Shown here one piece after another: positions 8,208 to 16,163 of a DNA stretch of 64,000 nucleotides. The DNA comes from an uncultured Flavobacteriales bacterium. Its GTDB lineage: Bacteria > Bacteroidota > Bacteroidia > Flavobacteriales_D > Crocinitomicaceae. How positions within the stretch are numbered: position 1 is the first letter of the stretch; every line of letters starts with the position of its first letter. The DNA is taken from positions 56,058 to 120,057 of the forward strand of contig CAJXJK010000017.1 in NCBI GenBank assembly GCA_913054135.1. Direction: 5' to 3'. The notes beneath the pieces are model-generated. The model did not search any database, was not told the DNA's origin, and was given only the letters and a program-made list of their open reading frames with translations. The position numbers and the translations under genes were made by a program.

Positions 8208-8235
8208 GTTTAAATTTTAATGTGCCGATTAATTT

Positions 8236-8274
8236 AATAAAAAAAGCCCCTCCAGATTTCTCTAGAGGGACTTT
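8236..8274 (-). terminator. Rho-independent terminator of dnaK
   Basis: On the minus strand a 14-bp stem (8243-8256 with 8261-8274, one or two G-T pairs) closes a GAAA tetraloop and is followed by a T tract. It begins 21 bp after the dnaK stop codon. Confidence 0.9.
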
Positions 8275-8295
8275 AATATTTATATGAAATTGAGA

Positions 8296-10206
8296 TTAGC
8301 TCTCTTTCTCCTCGTCTACTTCTTCAAAGTCAACATCTTCTGCATCTGCTGTGTCAGCCTCTGCTTCTGACGCTCCACCTTCAGGCTGAGCTTCAGCTCC
8401 TGCATCACCTTGAGCGTACATTTCTTGAGAAGCTGCTTGGAATACAGTATTCAATTCTTCCATTGCTGAATCAATAGTATCCATATCCTTCGCTTCGTGT
8501 GCTGTTTTCAATTTTGCTAAGGCAGTTTCGATTGGCTCTTTTTTATCAGCCGGAATCTTATCTCCGTACTCGCTTAATTGCTTTTCAGTTTGGAAGATTA
8601 AAGCATCTGCTCCGTTCAACTTATCAACTTCTTCTTTTTTCTTCTTATCAGAATCTGCATTAGCTTCTGCTTCTGCTTTCATCTTAGCAATTTCTTCATC
8701 AGATAATCCTGAAGAAGATTCAATCTTAATTGATTGCTCTTTTCCTGTCGCTTTATCTTTAGCAGAAATACTCATGATTCCGTTCGCATCAATATCGAAA
8801 GTCACTTCAATTTGTGGCTCACCTCTTCTTGCTGGTGGAATATCTGCTAATTGAAATCTTCCTAAAGTCTTATTGTCATTTGCCATTGGACGCTCACCTT
8901 GCAATACATGAATATCTACTGCTGGTTGATTGTCTGATGCCGTAGAGAATGTCTCTGACTTCTTTGTTGGAATAGTTGTATTTGACTCGATTAATCTTGT
9001 CATTACACCACCCATTGTTTCAATACCTAAAGAAAGTGGAGTAACATCTAAAAGAAGTACATCTTTCACTTCTCCTGTTAAAACACCACCTTGAATAGCG
9101 GCTCCTACTGCAACAACCTCATCCGGATTAACTCCTTTTGAAGGCTCTTTACCGAAGAACTTATTTACTGCTTCTTGAATTGCTGGAATTCTAGTTGATC
9201 CACCTACTAAGATTACCTCATCAATATCAGAAGTTGATAATCCTGCATTTTTCAATGCTGTTCTACATGGCTCAATTGTTCTTTCAACTAAGTCATTGAT
9301 CAATTGCTCAAATACTGCTCTTGATAAAGTTCTTACTAAGTGTTTTGGAATTCCGTCAACTGGCATAATATACGGCAAGTTGATTTCAGTTGAAGTTGTT
9401 GAAGATAATTCAATCTTAGCTTTTTCAGCCGCCTCTTTAAGACGTTGAAGTGCCATTGGATCTTTCTTCAAATCAATTCCTTCATCTTTTTGAAATTCAT
9501 CAGCTAGCCAGTTAATGATTTTATCATCAACATCATCACCACCTAAGTGAGTATCACCATCAGTTGATAATACTTCAAAAACACCATCTCCTAATTCAAG
9601 TACAGATACATCATGTGTTCCTCCACCAAAATCAAAAACGATAATTTTTTGTTCTGTTGTCTTTTTATCTAATCCGTAAGCTAAGGCAGCTGCCGTTGGC
9701 TCATTAATGATTCTTTTCACAGATAATCCTGCGATTTCACCAGCCTCTTTTGTAGCCTGTCTTTGTGAATCATTGAAATATGCTGGTACAGTAATTACTG
9801 CCTCAGTTACTTTTTGCCCCAAGTAATCTTCAGCCGTCTTCTTCATTTTTTGAAGAACCATTGCTGAAATCTCTTGTGGAGTATAAAGTTTATCGTCTAT
9901 TTTTACTCTCGGAGTATTGTTATCTCCCTTCACTACCTCATAAGGTACACGGCTCACTTCTTTTGAAACTTTGTCAAATGAAGTTCCCATGAAACGCTTA
10001 ATCGAATAAATCGTTTTGGTAGGATTCGTAATTGCTTGTCTTTTTGCTGGGTCTCCTACTTTTCTCTCGCCACCTTCTACGAAGGCAACAATTGAAGGTG
10101 TAGTTCTTTTACCTTCAGCATTAGTGATAACAACTGGCTCGTTTCCTTCCATTACAGAAACGCATGAGTTGGTTGTCCCTAAATCGATTCCTATAATCTT
10201 GCTCAT
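8296..10206 (-). CDS. dnaK: Molecular chaperone DnaK (Hsp70)
   Basis: 636 residues, normal length. Actin-like ATPase domain from [12 protein letters not shown], with [14 protein letters not shown] and VGGSTRIP phosphate and adenosine motifs, followed by the substrate-binding beta domain ([11 protein letters not shown], the ATGKEQSI region) and a helical lid ending in an acidic tail [12 protein letters not shown]-driven folding of client proteins in the cytosol with DnaJ and GrpE, neither of which is adjacent; a separate J-domain protein is at 24298. It is a single-gene unit closed by a strong terminator. No CIRCE element is seen upstream; instead there is a cluster of TGTCA/TGACA words at 10296-10368. 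Confidence 0.98.
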   Translation of the reverse strand: MSKIIGIDLGTTNSCVSVMEGNEPVVITNAEGKRTTPSIVAFVEGGERKVGDPAKRQAITNPTKTIYSIKRFMGTSFDKVSKEVSRVPYEVVKGDNNTPRVKIDDKLYTPQEISAMVLQKMKKTAEDYLGQKVTEAVITVPAYFNDSQRQATKEAGEIAGLSVKRIINEPTAAALAYGLDKKTTEQKIIVFDFGGGTHDVSVLELGDGVFEVLSTDGDTHLGGDDVDDKIINWLADEFQKDEGIDLKKDPMALQRLKEAAEKAKIELSSTTSTEINLPYIMPVDGIPKHLVRTLSRAVFEQLINDLVERTIEPCRTALKNAGLSTSDIDEVILVGGSTRIPAIQEAVNKFFGKEPSKGVNPDEVVAVGAAIQGGVLTGEVKDVLLLDVTPLSLGIETMGGVMTRLIESNTTIPTKKSETFSTASDNQPAVDIHVLQGERPMANDNKTLGRFQLADIPPARRGEPQIEVTFDIDANGIMSISAKDKATGKEQSIKIESSSGLSDEEIAKMKAEAEANADSDKKKKEEVDKLNGADALIFQTEKQLSEYGDKIPADKKEPIETALAKLKTAHEAKDMDTIDSAMEELNTVFQAASQEMYAQGDAGAEAQPEGGASEAEADTADAEDVDFEEVDEEKES

Positions 10207-10295
10207 ATCTAAATTGTAATTTTTCTTAATTTGTATTGACTTTGCAAGGTCAATCTTTATGCCATTAAGATATTAGGCGAAAATCACTTTCATTT

Positions 10296-10368
10296 TGTCA
10301 GTTTGAGTGTTTATAAGGCTTTAGAATGTGACAGAACGACATAAAACATGACAAAACTTAATCTGTCA
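10296..10368. promoter_or_regulatory. Cluster of TGTCA/TGACA words upstream of dnaK
   Basis: Four exact copies of TGTCA or its complement (10296-10300, 10329-10333, 10349-10353, 10364-10368) and one near copy (CGACA, 10338-10342) occur in 73 bp. The last two form an inverted repeat with 10-bp spacing. The cluster is 90-160 bp from the dnaK start, in the gap after the response regulator gene. It may be an operator for heat-shock control; no CIRCE repeat or TAnnTTTG box could be found. Confidence 0.3.
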
Positions 10369-10384
10369 GCTATTCTTAAAAGCT

Positions 10385-11035
10385 TTATTTGATTAGATCT
10401 TTATTTGAGGCACACCATCTGAGTAAAGAATTGGATCCACCACTGATGTCTAGTTTTTTACAAATTCTACTTCTGTAATTCTCTATGGATTTCTCAGTGA
10501 CAAAGAGAAGCTCTGCAATCTCTTTTGATGTTTTGTTTTGAGCAACAAGCTTTAGCGTATTCATCTCAGACTTGGTCAAAGAGTCAATTAATTCTTTTAA
10601 TCTTGACATTTCTTGGTTGAACTTGCTTCTATTCTCTTTGAACGAAAGTAATTTCTTACTAACGAAAGGTTTTCCTTGCTCTACCTTTTCCAAACATTCA
10701 ATAATTTCAATACTTGAATCTTCTTTTAATAAGAATCCTACAGCTCCCCTATTAAAGGCTTCGTTGAAAAAAAGCTCATCATTGTGCATGGTGAGGATTA
10801 TAGTTTTGGTTTCAATTCCGCTCTCTTTTAGATGGTCTAAAACATCAATACCAGATTTCTCTGGCATATCAATATCTAATATGAGAAAATCAAACTGCTC
10901 TTTTGATAGGATATCAATAGCTTCTCGCCCATTCTCAGCTTCCTGAATAGCGCACTCCTTAATTTCATCCTTGATTAAACCTACCAGGCCTTTTCTGAAA
11001 ATTGGGTGATCGTCTACAGCTAATATTCTTACCAT
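10385..11035 (-). CDS. LuxR/NarL-family response regulator
   Basis: 216 residues from ATG at 11035. Longer starts are possible on paper but would overlap the kinase gene in another frame; MVRILAVDDHP is the usual opening of the family and begins 1 bp after the kinase stop. Receiver domain (about 1-120) with the DD pair, phospho-acceptor Asp in FLILDIDMPEKSG, and the KEDS switch region; then a LuxR-type helix-turn-helix (about 150-212, LTKSEMNTLKLVAQNKTSKEI). Partner of the TPR kinase immediately upstream. A DNA-binding transcriptional regulator; targets unknown. Confidence 0.93.
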   Translation of the reverse strand: MVRILAVDDHPIFRKGLVGLIKDEIKECAIQEAENGREAIDILSKEQFDFLILDIDMPEKSGIDVLDHLKESGIETKTIILTMHNDELFFNEAFNRGAVGFLLKEDSSIEIIECLEKVEQGKPFVSKKLLSFKENRSKFNQEMSRLKELIDSLTKSEMNTLKLVAQNKTSKEIAELLFVTEKSIENYRSRICKKLDISGGSNSLLRWCASNKDLIK

Positions 11036-11036
11036 A

Positions 11037-13037
11037 CTACGAGTTAATTGGGATTTTAAAATTAATCTTAAAGCCAGTTTTAACTTTATCAACTTTGGCA
11101 GTTCCTTTGAGGAACTTAAGTCTTTGTTCAATACTTTTGAAGCCTACTGAATTACTTGCCGCCTTCCATTTATCCATGTCAAGACCTTTACCATTGTCTT
11201 GATAAATCAACTCAAGAGTATTACCCAAATCAATTGCTTCTAATTTAATTGAACTCGCCTCTGAATGTTTTAAAGTATTCGTACATAATTCTTGAATAAT
11301 GCGGTAAATTCTAATACTTTGAAAATCTTCAAATTTCACTCCCTCTAAAGATTCAATTTCAGTAGTTATAATATAATCAGAAGACTTTTCAATTTCATCC
11401 ATCATGTTCTGAACAGCTTTTTGAAGCCCAAGTCTCTTCAGCTCAGGTGGAATCAATGATCTTGAAATGGACCTTACCTCCTCAATGACTTCACTAAAAT
11501 TATCATTTAAGGTATCGACTTCTTGGTCATTTTCAATTTCTAAATTGTTAAACTTGTTTTTCAACACGATCATACTTTGTCCTAATCCGTCATGCAAATC
11601 TCGAGCGATTCTTGCCCTCTCTTCTTCAAGCTTATTGGCAATAGTATGACTAAATAAGTTGTCGCTTTTTTGTTTCAATCTAAAATAAAGGATGATAGCT
11701 ATAAATATGATTCCAAGTAGAACAGAAACAATGATTACCAAATTTTGCTGAAACTGAGCGAGCTCTACTTCCCCTTGCTTAACTTGTAATTTCAGTTTGT
11801 TTTGCTCAACACTTCTTATTCGCTCTTTCTTCTCGTCATCATATCTGAACTGCAACTCGGCCAATAACTTCTCATTTCCAATAGCATCTAGAGAGTCATT
11901 AAGTTCAACCTTTTCTTTATAGGTTTCTAATGCTTTTTCATGGTCTCCCATTTCTTCATAAATACGATATTTCAAATGATAATACGGTGGCATGATTTCA
12001 CTGTATTGTGCATACTGTGTATAAGCATATGCCGAATCAAGCATTCGCAATGCATCTTCATATTCAGCCGTCTTCATTTTATAATATGCACGACCGTAGT
12101 AAACTGTCGGAACCGTAAACAAGACTTTTCCTTCTTTGGCAATTTTTAAGGCTAGATTGCTCAAGGAATCACTCGCTTCGGGATTACCCATGGTCATTTC
12201 AAGGCTTGCTAAATTCGTAATAGATGAAAGGATGTAAAGTGTATAGCCAAACTCATTCCCCATTTTATTAACCTTCATGTATTGTTCTTTAGCCAAATCA
12301 GAAGAGTCGATACTTGCATAATAAAGCCCCATGTTTTGTCGAGCAATTGCTTGCAGCATGGCATTATCCATCTCCTCTCCAATTCTTAAACATTGTTGAA
12401 AATCAGAAAAAGCAGAGTCTTTAGCACCCAAGTCATATTTGACCAATCCCAAATTATTATGAATGAAGCCCTTTTCATTCATATTCTTGCTCAAGTCTGC
12501 CATCCTCAATGCTTCGTAAAAACTTGCTAATGCATAAGAAACACTATCCATGTCACCGTAAAAAATCCCTAAACCATTGAGACTATAAATCAGGTTGATA
12601 GTATCTTTCTTATTATAAGAGTCAACATAAACAGCTCTCATTTCTTGAGCCATTTGATATTTGGTCTTCTTATATTCATCAGTAAATATTTTTCGAATCT
12701 TGGCCGTTCTAAATATTTGATCTTGACCTATTTTACTTGACCTATCCATAGCGAGATCAAAGTAATAGCCAGATGAATCTAAGTTGTTTTGGAAGTAATG
12801 AAAAGATCCTTGATAAACATCAAGTGCAGCACCCAATGTTTCATCTTTCTTTTGCCTGTGGATTGCCCTTAGGTCATTGTAAATCTCTGAAAACTTGACT
12901 GGATTTGACTTAAGAGCCGCATCCATTTCAGATATCTTTGGCTCATATTGATTCAAGTGGTCAATCCCTCTAAAAAGCTGAGCATTCAGCTTGCATGAGA
13001 ATAGGATCAGAATTGTGAGCAATAAAAATCTGTTCAT
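11037..13037 (-). CDS. Sensor histidine kinase with N-terminal TPR repeats (NarX/DegS type)
   Basis: 666 residues. Signal peptide or first membrane anchor (ends CKLNAQ), then a long periplasmic region of TPR-like helical repeats (about 30-395, including YYGRAYYKMK and HYNLGL-type pairs), a coiled coil, one TM segment (about 425-445), a HisKA_3 dimerisation domain with the phospho-acceptor in ARDLHDGLGQSM, and an HATPase domain with QELCTNTLKHS and DNGKGLD. This architecture is common in Bacteroidota two-component systems paired with LuxR-type regulators, as here (1-bp gap). The sensed signal is unknown; TPRs suggest a protein or peptide partner in the periplasm. Confidence 0.93.
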   Translation of the reverse strand: MNRFLLLTILILFSCKLNAQLFRGIDHLNQYEPKISEMDAALKSNPVKFSEIYNDLRAIHRQKKDETLGAALDVYQGSFHYFQNNLDSSGYYFDLAMDRSSKIGQDQIFRTAKIRKIFTDEYKKTKYQMAQEMRAVYVDSYNKKDTINLIYSLNGLGIFYGDMDSVSYALASFYEALRMADLSKNMNEKGFIHNNLGLVKYDLGAKDSAFSDFQQCLRIGEEMDNAMLQAIARQNMGLYYASIDSSDLAKEQYMKVNKMGNEFGYTLYILSSITNLASLEMTMGNPEASDSLSNLALKIAKEGKVLFTVPTVYYGRAYYKMKTAEYEDALRMLDSAYAYTQYAQYSEIMPPYYHLKYRIYEEMGDHEKALETYKEKVELNDSLDAIGNEKLLAELQFRYDDEKKERIRSVEQNKLKLQVKQGEVELAQFQQNLVIIVSVLLGIIFIAIILYFRLKQKSDNLFSHTIANKLEEERARIARDLHDGLGQSMIVLKNKFNNLEIENDQEVDTLNDNFSEVIEEVRSISRSLIPPELKRLGLQKAVQNMMDEIEKSSDYIITTEIESLEGVKFEDFQSIRIYRIIQELCTNTLKHSEASSIKLEAIDLGNTLELIYQDNGKGLDMDKWKAASNSVGFKSIEQRLKFLKGTAKVDKVKTGFKINFKIPINS

Positions 13038-13163
13038 TGGATTTGTAAGATACGAAATTCTATTTATGCCCTTTCAAGAAGAGCAACAGTTGAATCATGT
13101 AAAAACACCATTAAATGTTAATAAAAAGGTAAAAATCAAAGTCTCTCCGTTTTAAATTCGCCC

Positions 13164-13171
13164 TATATTTG
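13164..13171 (+). promoter_or_regulatory. -7 promoter box of dnaN
   Basis: TATATTTG matches TAnnTTTG exactly and lies 27 bp before the dnaN ATG, in the gap between the divergent kinase gene and dnaN. No strong -33 element is seen. Confidence 0.55.
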
Positions 13172-13198
13172 TTCAGATTTATAAAACACTAGACGACT

Positions 13199-14317
13199 AT
13201 GAACTTTATCATTTCAAGTTCAACATTATTAAAGAACCTGCAAAGAATTTCAGGTGTATTGAACAGTAGTAATTCACTTCCTATTTTGGATAATTTTTTA
13301 TTCGAATTAGAAGGAGGAGAATTGACAATTTCAGCTTCTGATTTAGAAAACACAATGAAAACATCTGTTAAACCAGATGAATCTAAAGAAGACGGAAGAG
13401 TTGCCATTCCTGCAAAATTATTGCTTGATACTTTGAAGAATTTCTCTGATCAGCCTTTAGCATTCTTAATAGATGCTTCAAATTTCGGAATCGAAATATC
13501 TTCTGATTACGGAAAATATAAGTTGGTAGGTCAAAATGCAAACGACTTTCCAAAATCTCCTGAATTAGAAAACTCTGATAATCTTAATATCAGTGGTGCA
13601 ATCATTGCCACCGCGATTGACAAAACATTATTCGCATCAGGAAATGATGAGTTAAGACCTGTAATGAGTGGGGTATTTTGCCAGTTCTCTTCTGAGAAAC
13701 TGACTTTTGTAGCTACAGATGCTCATAAATTAGTAAGATACGGACGTACAGATGCGACTGCATCAAAGTCAACTGATTTTATCTTACCTAAGAAACCTTT
13801 GAACTTACTTAAGCAAAACTTAAGTGGTGACGAAGAGGTAACCTTATCATATAACGAAACGACTGTTAGATTCACCTTTGGATCAATCGAATTAACCAGC
13901 AGATTAATTGATGGAAAATATCCAAACTATGAAGCTGTGATTCCTTTAGAGAACCCGAACGTATTAACAGTGGATAGAATGTCTTTCTTAAATTCAATTA
14001 AAAGGGTTTCTATCTTTTCAAATAAAACTACTCACCAAGTTAAACTTAAAGTTGCTGGTAGTGAACTTTCTATTTCGGCTGAAGATTTAGACTTTTCAAA
14101 CGAAGCAAAAGAAAGGTTAACATGTAACTACGCAGGTGATGATATGGAGATTGGATTCAATTCTAAGTTCCTTCTTGAAATGCTTAACCACATTAGCACA
14201 CAAGAGGTTATTCTAGAAATGAGCGAACCAAATAAAGCAGGTATTCTGCTCCCATCTTCAAATGACAATGAAAGCGAAGACATCTTAATGCTGGTTATGC
14301 CAGTAATGATTAGATAA
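13199..14317 (+). CDS. dnaN: DNA polymerase III beta subunit (sliding clamp)
   Basis: 372 residues, full length, three repeated clamp domains (about 1-120, 125-245, 250-372). N-terminus MNFIISSSTLLKNLQRI, the SLPILDNFLFE element and the C-terminal MPVMIR are typical of the family. Homodimeric ring that tethers polymerases to DNA, including DinB encoded at 6444 in this window. It is not beside dnaA here. Bounded by its own promoter and a perfect terminator, so it is a monocistronic unit divergent from the TPR kinase gene. Confidence 0.97.
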   Translation: MNFIISSSTLLKNLQRISGVLNSSNSLPILDNFLFELEGGELTISASDLENTMKTSVKPDESKEDGRVAIPAKLLLDTLKNFSDQPLAFLIDASNFGIEISSDYGKYKLVGQNANDFPKSPELENSDNLNISGAIIATAIDKTLFASGNDELRPVMSGVFCQFSSEKLTFVATDAHKLVRYGRTDATASKSTDFILPKKPLNLLKQNLSGDEEVTLSYNETTVRFTFGSIELTSRLIDGKYPNYEAVIPLENPNVLTVDRMSFLNSIKRVSIFSNKTTHQVKLKVAGSELSISAEDLDFSNEAKERLTCNYAGDDMEIGFNSKFLLEMLNHISTQEVILEMSEPNKAGILLPSSNDNESEDILMLVMPVMIR

Positions 14318-14320
14318 TTA

Positions 14321-14351
14321 AAAGGCCTCACACAATGAGGCTTTTTTTTTT
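14321..14351 (+). terminator. Rho-independent terminator of dnaN
   Basis: GCCTCA (14325-14330), loop CACAA, TGAGGC (14336-14341), extended by A-T pairs and followed by a run of ten T. It starts right after the dnaN stop codon. Confidence 0.92.
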
Positions 14352-14389
14352 GCGGAATGATTTTTGATACTTTTAGTATTCAAATTAGC

Positions 14390-15331
14390 ATGAAAAAAAT
14401 CCACTTCACATTAGTAATTCTATGCGGCTTGCTGTCGTCATGTTATTTCGTGGATGACATCTTCGATCCGTCGCCAGCAAAAGAACCGAGTCTACAAGAA
14501 TTATCTGAAAAATCAATTGCCGAATATCTTTCTACAAAGGAGGATCAAAAATATGACCCTTATGGTTTTGGAGAAATTAAAATCACCAAACCTATTGATA
14601 TAGCCGAACTAGAAAAGCTTGAAAAACAAAGAAAAGACCAAGGGTTTTCTAATCCTGAACTTGATTCTTCAATAGCACAAAAAAAGAGATTTGTTGAACA
14701 AAACAACATTGAGCGCACCATCAATTTAGATCATTTTTTCACTTTCACAGACACTAACGAGAGATGTGTGGTATACGAAACAACCTTTACCTTAAACGAC
14801 ACCTTAGGTGTAAAGAATGTAAGAGCAAAAATTATGCAGCCAATTGAAGAAAACTACACTTCAATTCTATCTTACTTCTTTTATGAAAAAGCCATTTTTC
14901 TTGCCGCATCTTATCAAGAGTCAAAAGTTTTGAGCCGTAATTTCTATGCCTTTTTTAAAGCGGAATTAGAGAATAGAAAAGACATGACTGAGAAATCAGC
15001 ATTCTTATTGCATGCTCTCAAAATAACACGACAAGTTAAAATTAAAGGAAAGTTCGATCAACAAGATGTGATGGAGAGACAGATTGGTTATTACATGCGA
15101 AATGATAGGCCCGACATCACTGATTATGAGAATGTAGAGTTCTCTGATCTTTATGAAACAATAGATGAAAATTCAAATGAAATTTCAGGATACTATTTTT
15201 TTCATAAATTTATTGGAAACTTCAATGAAGTGAATGACACTAATGTTGTTCTAATCGAGTTTAATCCTTTTTACGAAATTGGAAACATTTATCAAATGGA
15301 CAGACCATTTGGAGACTACTTTAAAAACTAA
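14390..15331 (+). CDS. Lipoprotein of unknown function
   Basis: 313 residues from ATG at 14390 (an upstream in-frame ATG at 14357 lies in the terminator region and would spoil the signal peptide). Lipobox LSSC follows a hydrophobic stretch, so the protein should be membrane-anchored by lipid outside the cytoplasm. The mature part is rich in charged and aromatic residues and shows no motif that I recognise. The next gene starts 3 bp after its stop, suggesting an operon of two envelope genes. A TACTTTTA box just upstream resembles the promoter consensus with one change. Confidence 0.75.
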   Translation: MKKIHFTLVILCGLLSSCYFVDDIFDPSPAKEPSLQELSEKSIAEYLSTKEDQKYDPYGFGEIKITKPIDIAELEKLEKQRKDQGFSNPELDSSIAQKKRFVEQNNIERTINLDHFFTFTDTNERCVVYETTFTLNDTLGVKNVRAKIMQPIEENYTSILSYFFYEKAIFLAASYQESKVLSRNFYAFFKAELENRKDMTEKSAFLLHALKITRQVKIKGKFDQQDVMERQIGYYMRNDRPDITDYENVEFSDLYETIDENSNEISGYYFFHKFIGNFNEVNDTNVVLIEFNPFYEIGNIYQMDRPFGDYFKN

Positions 15332-15334
15332 CGA

Positions 15335-15904
15335 ATGAAACTCTTATTATTATTTATAAGCCTTGGAATGTTTAGCCTAGCAGGTTTGAGCCAAGATCAA
15401 GAAATAGACTCATCTGAAGATGAAGTAATTGTCAAAGATGCTGTTGTGCATTGGGCTGATTCTGTTTTTTATAGTCATGAAAAGTACAAGTTCGAAAACT
15501 TCAGAGCATTTTATACTGAAGAGTACTTCATTCAAGTTATGCGTTCTAGAATGTACAAAGAGCGAGTGACAGATCTTGAAAAAAGTAAGAAATTGGGTAG
15601 ATACAAAAAGTCTGATGCCGAATATGAAAAAGAACATAAAGAACTTGAAGACGCTTATAACAAAGTTCAAAAAGATGTTGACACTTTCAAATTCAGAGCC
15701 TCTTATTATCAAGTTTCGTTTTGGTCAAACATCCAAACGAATGACGGAATCACAGTTTACTACGAACACATTGTAAAGCTCAATAATGATTATAAAGTTA
15801 CTGAAGCTGTTATCAATAGTTCAATTGGGAAGAAGAGTGACAAAACAGAGATTTTGTACTCAACTGATGTGAAGGGTGGAAAAAAAAAGTCCAAACAAAA
15901 GTAG
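15335..15904 (+). CDS. Secreted protein of unknown function, likely extended by frameshift
   Basis: 189 residues in the zero frame. Signal peptide ending SLAGLSQ, then a mostly alpha-helical region (about 90-125) with many Lys and Glu, then a beta-rich part. The zero frame stops at TAG 15902-15904, soon after a run of nine A (15880-15888) in a GGA-AAA-AAA-AAG context. The -1 frame continues without a stop for 54 codons after the stop position and encodes a lysine- and alanine-rich tail. Function unknown. The gene follows the lipoprotein gene with a 3-bp gap and faces comEC. Confidence 0.7.
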   Translation: MKLLLLFISLGMFSLAGLSQDQEIDSSEDEVIVKDAVVHWADSVFYSHEKYKFENFRAFYTEEYFIQVMRSRMYKERVTDLEKSKKLGRYKKSDAEYEKEHKELEDAYNKVQKDVDTFKFRASYYQVSFWSNIQTNDGITVYYEHIVKLNNDYKVTEAVINSSIGKKSDKTEILYSTDVKGGKKKSKQK

Positions 15905-16065
15905 ATAAGCCAGCAGACAAGCCTGAGGTCAAAAAAGAGAAAGAAGTTTATGGCCCAAAACCCATAACTGTTCCTGAGAATGAGACGGCAAAAGAGAAGA
16001 AAAAACGTCTAAAGGCTGAAAAGAAAGCCGCCAAGAAAGCGGCGAAATCAAAGAAATTAAATTAG
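15880..16065 (+). other. A9 run and -1 frame lysine-rich C-terminal extension
   Basis: If the ribosome or polymerase slips by one base in the nine-A run at 15880-15888, or if the true run is ten A, the protein would continue in the -1 frame to TAG at 16063-16065, giving about 243 residues. The tail begins VQTKVDKPADKPEVKK and ends in KKAAKKAAKSKKLN, which looks like real coding sequence (Lys/Glu/Ala bias, no stops). The simple alternative is a homopolymer error in the assembly or a real frameshift mutation. Confidence 0.55.
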
Positions 16066-16163
16066 TTCAGGACCTAAACGATTAGAATAATTAGGCTTAT
16101 TTGAGAACAGTAACATGTCCATTGCCGTCAACATAGAACACACCTCATATCCGTCAGTTACAC

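Noticed and set aside
10207..10260. Sigma-54-type promoter upstream of dnaK (TGGCAT...TTGC on the minus strand)
   Set aside because: The distance between the GG and GC elements is about 20 bp instead of the required spacing.
11036..11131. Longer start of the LuxR-type regulator, 32 residues upstream
   Set aside because: It would lie inside the kinase gene in another frame, and the usual MVRILAVDDHP start is 1 bp after the kinase stop.
16057..16134. Minus-strand frame of 25 codons after comEC (MLTAMDMLLFSNKPNYSN...)
   Set aside because: Protein-like but overlaps the -1 frame tail of the convergent gene and has no promoter; not enough support.
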